The position numbers and the translations under genes were made by a program. From NCBI RefSeq assembly GCF_026262505.1, contig NC_067203.1, positions 8,308,001-8,372,000 of the forward strand: a DNA stretch of 64,000 bases, written 5' to 3'. This DNA comes from Trichomonas vaginalis G3. Lineage: Eukaryota > Parabasalia > Trichomonadida > Trichomonadidae. The notes beneath the pieces are model-generated. The model ran no database searches, was not told where the DNA came from, and saw nothing but the letters and a program-made list of their open reading frames with translations. How positions within the stretch are numbered: the first letter of the stretch is position 1; the number at the start of each line of letters is the position of its first letter. Of the stretch, positions 61,246 through 64,000 are shown piece by piece.

Positions 61246-62052
61246 ATGGCAGAAGACATAGTGGTTTATACTATTACGACTAAAAACCCTGAGTCATATA
61301 ATTCTATAACAACAAACTTACAAAGTCCTCAAGGACGATATTGTAAACTAACCTTAAACACAATGACGACTAAAGCCTGTTTTGCTCTTTTGACACCAGA
61401 AGACTTTTTTGTTGTGAATGGTAAAAAATACTTCTTTGAAGATACTTACTCAGATATACCACCAACAGGTTTTGTTGACTTATTTAATACTTTAAGGACG
61501 GATGTAACATGTGCTGCAACTAGAGCAGGTTTCATTATGTTTGGATGTCCGACTGAGTTTACTATAAACGATATGAGCTATAATACAAAACTTATATCTG
61601 GTTTTTACTACCAACAGTTTCCTATAACAGGAAAAGGTGTCATACAAGGAATGTCTGTTCCATTGACTTTAAGTACACCTATTTTATATATTGTTTCAAA
61701 CTTAGGTTCAAAGTGCTATTCGAATGTCGACAGAAACTACTATGACCAAAAGATACTCATGCGTATAAACAACACTTTCTCTGCTGGTTTGCCTATTGTT
61801 CATTCGAATGCAGAGTTTTCAGCTTTAGTAAACTCAAACACTTTAGCAAACATAAACTTAACCTTAGTTGACGCAAACTTTGTTCCTGTAAAACTTTTAT
61901 GTCCTATGTATTTGTCAATGACGGCAGAAAGTTTCGAATTGGAAGATGCAACTGGTGAAAGTATTGTACTACAAGAACAACTTCAACAACAAATAGCTCA
62001 AGAACAACAAATGCAACAAATGGAACAAATGCAACAACAAAGTCAAGAATAA
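61246..62052 (+). CDS. Polinton C candidate minor capsid (penton-like)
   Basis: 268 residues, open throughout. MAEDIVVYTITTKNPESYNS, RYCKLTLNTMTTKACFALL, TEFTINDMSYNTKLISGFYY, FPITGKGVIQGMSVPLTLST and a Gln-rich tail. All-beta pattern consistent with a jelly roll plus tail. It starts right after the previous stop. Fold call is inference. Confidence 0.5.
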   Translation: MAEDIVVYTITTKNPESYNSITTNLQSPQGRYCKLTLNTMTTKACFALLTPEDFFVVNGKKYFFEDTYSDIPPTGFVDLFNTLRTDVTCAATRAGFIMFGCPTEFTINDMSYNTKLISGFYYQQFPITGKGVIQGMSVPLTLSTPILYIVSNLGSKCYSNVDRNYYDQKILMRINNTFSAGLPIVHSNAEFSALVNSNTLANINLTLVDANFVPVKLLCPMYLSMTAESFELEDATGESIVLQEQLQQQIAQEQQMQQMEQMQQQSQE

Positions 62053-62080
62053 AAAAATATTTTTTTTTATTTTTATAAAA

Positions 62081-63312
62081 ATGTACAGAATAGACGTTTC
62101 AGATTTTTATGACTTCCAAGCGTTCAGAAATATGTGTCCATTTCGAGACTATAACAAAGCAGTCGAGAATTTGAAACGTTTAGTCATTTATGTCGACTCT
62201 GCCCCAGAATGTTATGTCATGAAAGAATGGGATGTTGTCTTTAACAAACCAAGAGCAACAATAGTTTCAGAACAAGAATGTAGACAGAAACTTAAGAAAA
62301 TAAAAGTCGTACAAGTTGGCATGAAGATGTTAGATGCTTGGGATATCTTATTGTCAAAGTTAGAAGATTTTTCAGTTCGAGGTATAAAGTTCTATACACC
62401 TTCTCCAAACTTCTATTCTATCTTCACTGGATATAAATATGAACAAGTAGAATGGAAAGAAAATATTATAGAAGCTTGGTTAGACCATGTCAAAGAAATT
62501 ATATGCAATGGAAACGAAAGAGTCTATGAGTATATCTTATGTTGTTTGCAAACATCTTACAACATCCAAGTGCTAAAAATGAAACTGCTCTCATCATAAT
62601 TGGAAAACAAGGAACTGGTAAGAACACTTTCTTTACAGATATCTTATGCAAACTGTTAGAAGGTTATTCGAATCCGAATATGACAAACTTAGAAAAACAT
62701 CTGCGGTAAATTTAACTTCAATAGAGAATATGAAACTTATAGTATGTAACGAAACTTCAAAGTATAGATACAACAAAAGGTTTTAAACTCAGATGCTTTG
62801 AAGAGTCTTATAACAGACAAAGAGTTGTTGAAAGAAAATATAAAGACCAAAGAGTTTGTGAAAATGTTTGCAAATTTCATCATGGTTTCAAACAACGCCG
62901 TTCGATGAAGTTAGAAAGTTCTGACAGAAGATATGTAGTTGTCAGAACGTCAGATTCTCATATGCAAGATACAGAATATTTTGACGACTTAGCAGAAACT
63001 TTGACACCTAACTTTTACAACCACTTGTTCTCATATTTCATGACATTAGATATTTCAAAGTTCAATCCAAGACAAATTCCACATACCGAAGAAAGACAAA
63101 CATTGTTAGAAGCAAACAAGAGTGTATATGAACTGTTCATAGATGAGACTAACTTTGTGTCATTAGATGAAAGGTCATTGTACGATTCATATAAACAGTA
63201 TTGTCAAGAGTATGGTTATATGCCAGCGTCTAAACGAACATTCTTGGCAAATGTCAAAAGCCTTTTAGACATACAGAACGGCGTATATACAAAGAAAAAT
63301 TTTTCTGAGTAA
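62081..63312 (+). pseudogene. Polinton C SF3 helicase region (remnant)
   Basis: Counterpart of 24551-25783, with GKQGTGKNTFF and the conserved N-terminal MYRIDVSDFYDFQAFRNMC. Leader TTTTTATTTTTATAAAAATG. Broken. Confidence 0.65.
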
Positions 63313-63347
63313 ATTTAAAAAAAATATTTTTTTATCCGATAGAAAAG

Positions 63348-63767
63348 ATGACGAAATATATTTCAGTCAACAAGTACATGACAGAAGTCAAAGATAAGTT
63401 AGCTCCATTCGCATATTTGAATGTTTACTTCTACCATTTTGAAAAGTCTTCATTCAGCAAAGTTTGGAACATCGAACCGGTTAAGTTTGCTATTGTGACT
63501 AAAAATGGTGCGAAATTTGAAGACTTAGACATAGAAGGTTTGTTAGCAGTCAAAGAAAATTTTGACAGAAGGTTCTCAAACCTTAAAGAAGGCAAAGCAT
63601 ACAAACTTGTTATACCTTATGAACCAAAGAAAGCAGACGACTATGAATATTATGAGTCTAAGATAGTTGAAGTTCAAGGTAAATTGGGTAAAAAGATTTT
63701 AGAGTCTAAGCCAGTGTTTGCTCCTAAAGAGGAAGAGAACATTGACATTGACCCAGAAATGTTCTAA
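63348..63767 (+). CDS. Polinton C small conserved protein
   Basis: 139 residues, open. MTKYISVNKYMTEVKDKLAP, LNVYFYHFEKSSFSKVWNIE, PVKFAIVTKNGAKFEDLDI, and C-terminal KLGKKILESKPVFAPKEEE. Same family as 25818-26234 in A and 57506-57715 in B. Conserved beside the helicase; unknown function. Confidence 0.55.
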   Translation: MTKYISVNKYMTEVKDKLAPFAYLNVYFYHFEKSSFSKVWNIEPVKFAIVTKNGAKFEDLDIEGLLAVKENFDRRFSNLKEGKAYKLVIPYEPKKADDYEYYESKIVEVQGKLGKKILESKPVFAPKEEENIDIDPEMF

Positions 63768-63783
63768 AAATAAAATTTTATTT

Positions 63784-64000
63784 TTACATGTCAAATTTCT
63801 TTTTCTCTGGTTCAGGTTCTTTCTTCTCTTCTTCTACTTTCTTTTCTTTCTTTTCTCTCTTCTTCTTCTTCTCTGGTGGAGTTATGTCAAATTTCTCAGA
63901 ACCATATTTATGTAAAAGTTCTTTGTCCTTTAATAGCTCTTCTATTCTGTTTTCTATTTCATCTTCAAGAACAGCGCATGTGCCTTCTTTGCATTCTAAG
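63784..64000 (-). CDS. Polinton C Lys/Glu-rich gene, 3' part (runs off window)
   Basis: Minus-strand end of the gene seen at 26251-26700 in A: ELLKDKELLHKYGSEKFDIT, PPEKKKKREKKEKKVEEE and a PEPEKKKFDM end. The start is outside the window. Confidence 0.5.
   Translation of the reverse strand, partial: LECKEGTCAVLEDEIENRIEELLKDKELLHKYGSEKFDITPPEKKKKREKKEKKVEEEKKEPEPEKKKFDM

Larger units (their letters stand above)
58650..64000. mobile_element. Polinton C (same lineage as Polinton A, partial, runs off window)
   Basis: Very similar to A bases 20,890 to 26,480 in the same order and orientation, with only small differences by eye and one small gene (A 23492-23723) absent. Its left edge lies at the very end of the large structural-type gene, so it is truncated on the left as seen here. 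It is broken, with roughly ten to fifteen lesions. Low divergence from A indicates recent common origin. Confidence 0.85.

Noticed and set aside
1-64000. tRNA, rRNA and spliceosomal introns
   Set aside because: I saw no cloverleaf-like tRNA, no rRNA stretch, and no trichomonad-type branch/acceptor ACTAACACACAG in any host gene; a computed scan would be more reliable than my reading.

Overview
The window looks like a parabasalid protist, almost certainly Trichomonas vaginalis or a close relative. It is AT-rich and its host genes have no introns that I can see. TCA-Py-T/A initiator-like boxes sit a few bases before some start codons, and the right-hand two thirds is filled with Maverick/Polinton elements of the type that is abundant in that genome. 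I worked from sequence alone, so family calls rest on motifs I can read and the species call is inference.

Bases 1 to about 17,000 are a host gene block with ordinary spacing on both strands. In order: the 3' part of an unrecognised large gene (2-1660, +), thioredoxin (2140-2499, -), an acidic Ser-rich protein (2796-4601, +), an importin-beta-like HEAT protein (5003-7804, -), a leucine-rich-repeat/coiled-coil protein (8427-10124, +), an eEF1A-lysine-methyltransferase-like protein (10452-11351, +), a Gly-rich fragment (11398-12066, +), a clan CD/C13 legumain-like peptidase (12254-13453, -), a dynein-2 light intermediate chain (13799-14662, +), and a membrane-anchored class-V aminotransferase/MOCOS-like protein that lacks the usual PLP lysine (14958-16250, +).

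From 17,038 to 41,890 lies a decayed ankyrin-type locus expanded by a 37-bp satellite. Polinton A (about 17,424-41,568, 24.1 kb) is inserted in that satellite. It has terminal inverted repeats and a likely 6-bp TATAAA target duplication. It carries a large Gln-rich structural-type gene, double-jelly-roll capsid, candidate minor capsid, SF3 helicase, FtsK/HerA packaging ATPase, KilA-N and T5orf172 proteins, a protein-primed-type PolB, small amphipathic proteins, an rve integrase, a phage-tail-like fibre, and a Dam-type adenine methylase. Many of these genes are broken, so it is a young but decayed fossil.

Polinton B (about 41,895-58,020) belongs to a different lineage with a parallel toolkit: PolB with an embedded HNH domain, integrase, phage-tail-like fibre, packaging ATPase, capsid and amphipathic proteins. 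Its left end is duplicated. An inverted remnant of its terminal gene lies at its right end. From about 58,650 to the window end is Polinton C, a partial, very close relative of A (capsid through ATPase-neighbour genes) that runs off the window.

The most striking observations are the phage-tail-like fibre genes in both Polinton lineages, the HNH domain inside a Polinton polymerase, the inverted 25-bp satellites bounded by GATC-centred palindromes in an element that also encodes a Dam-like methylase, shared promoter-like leaders across elements, and small families conserved between A and B.
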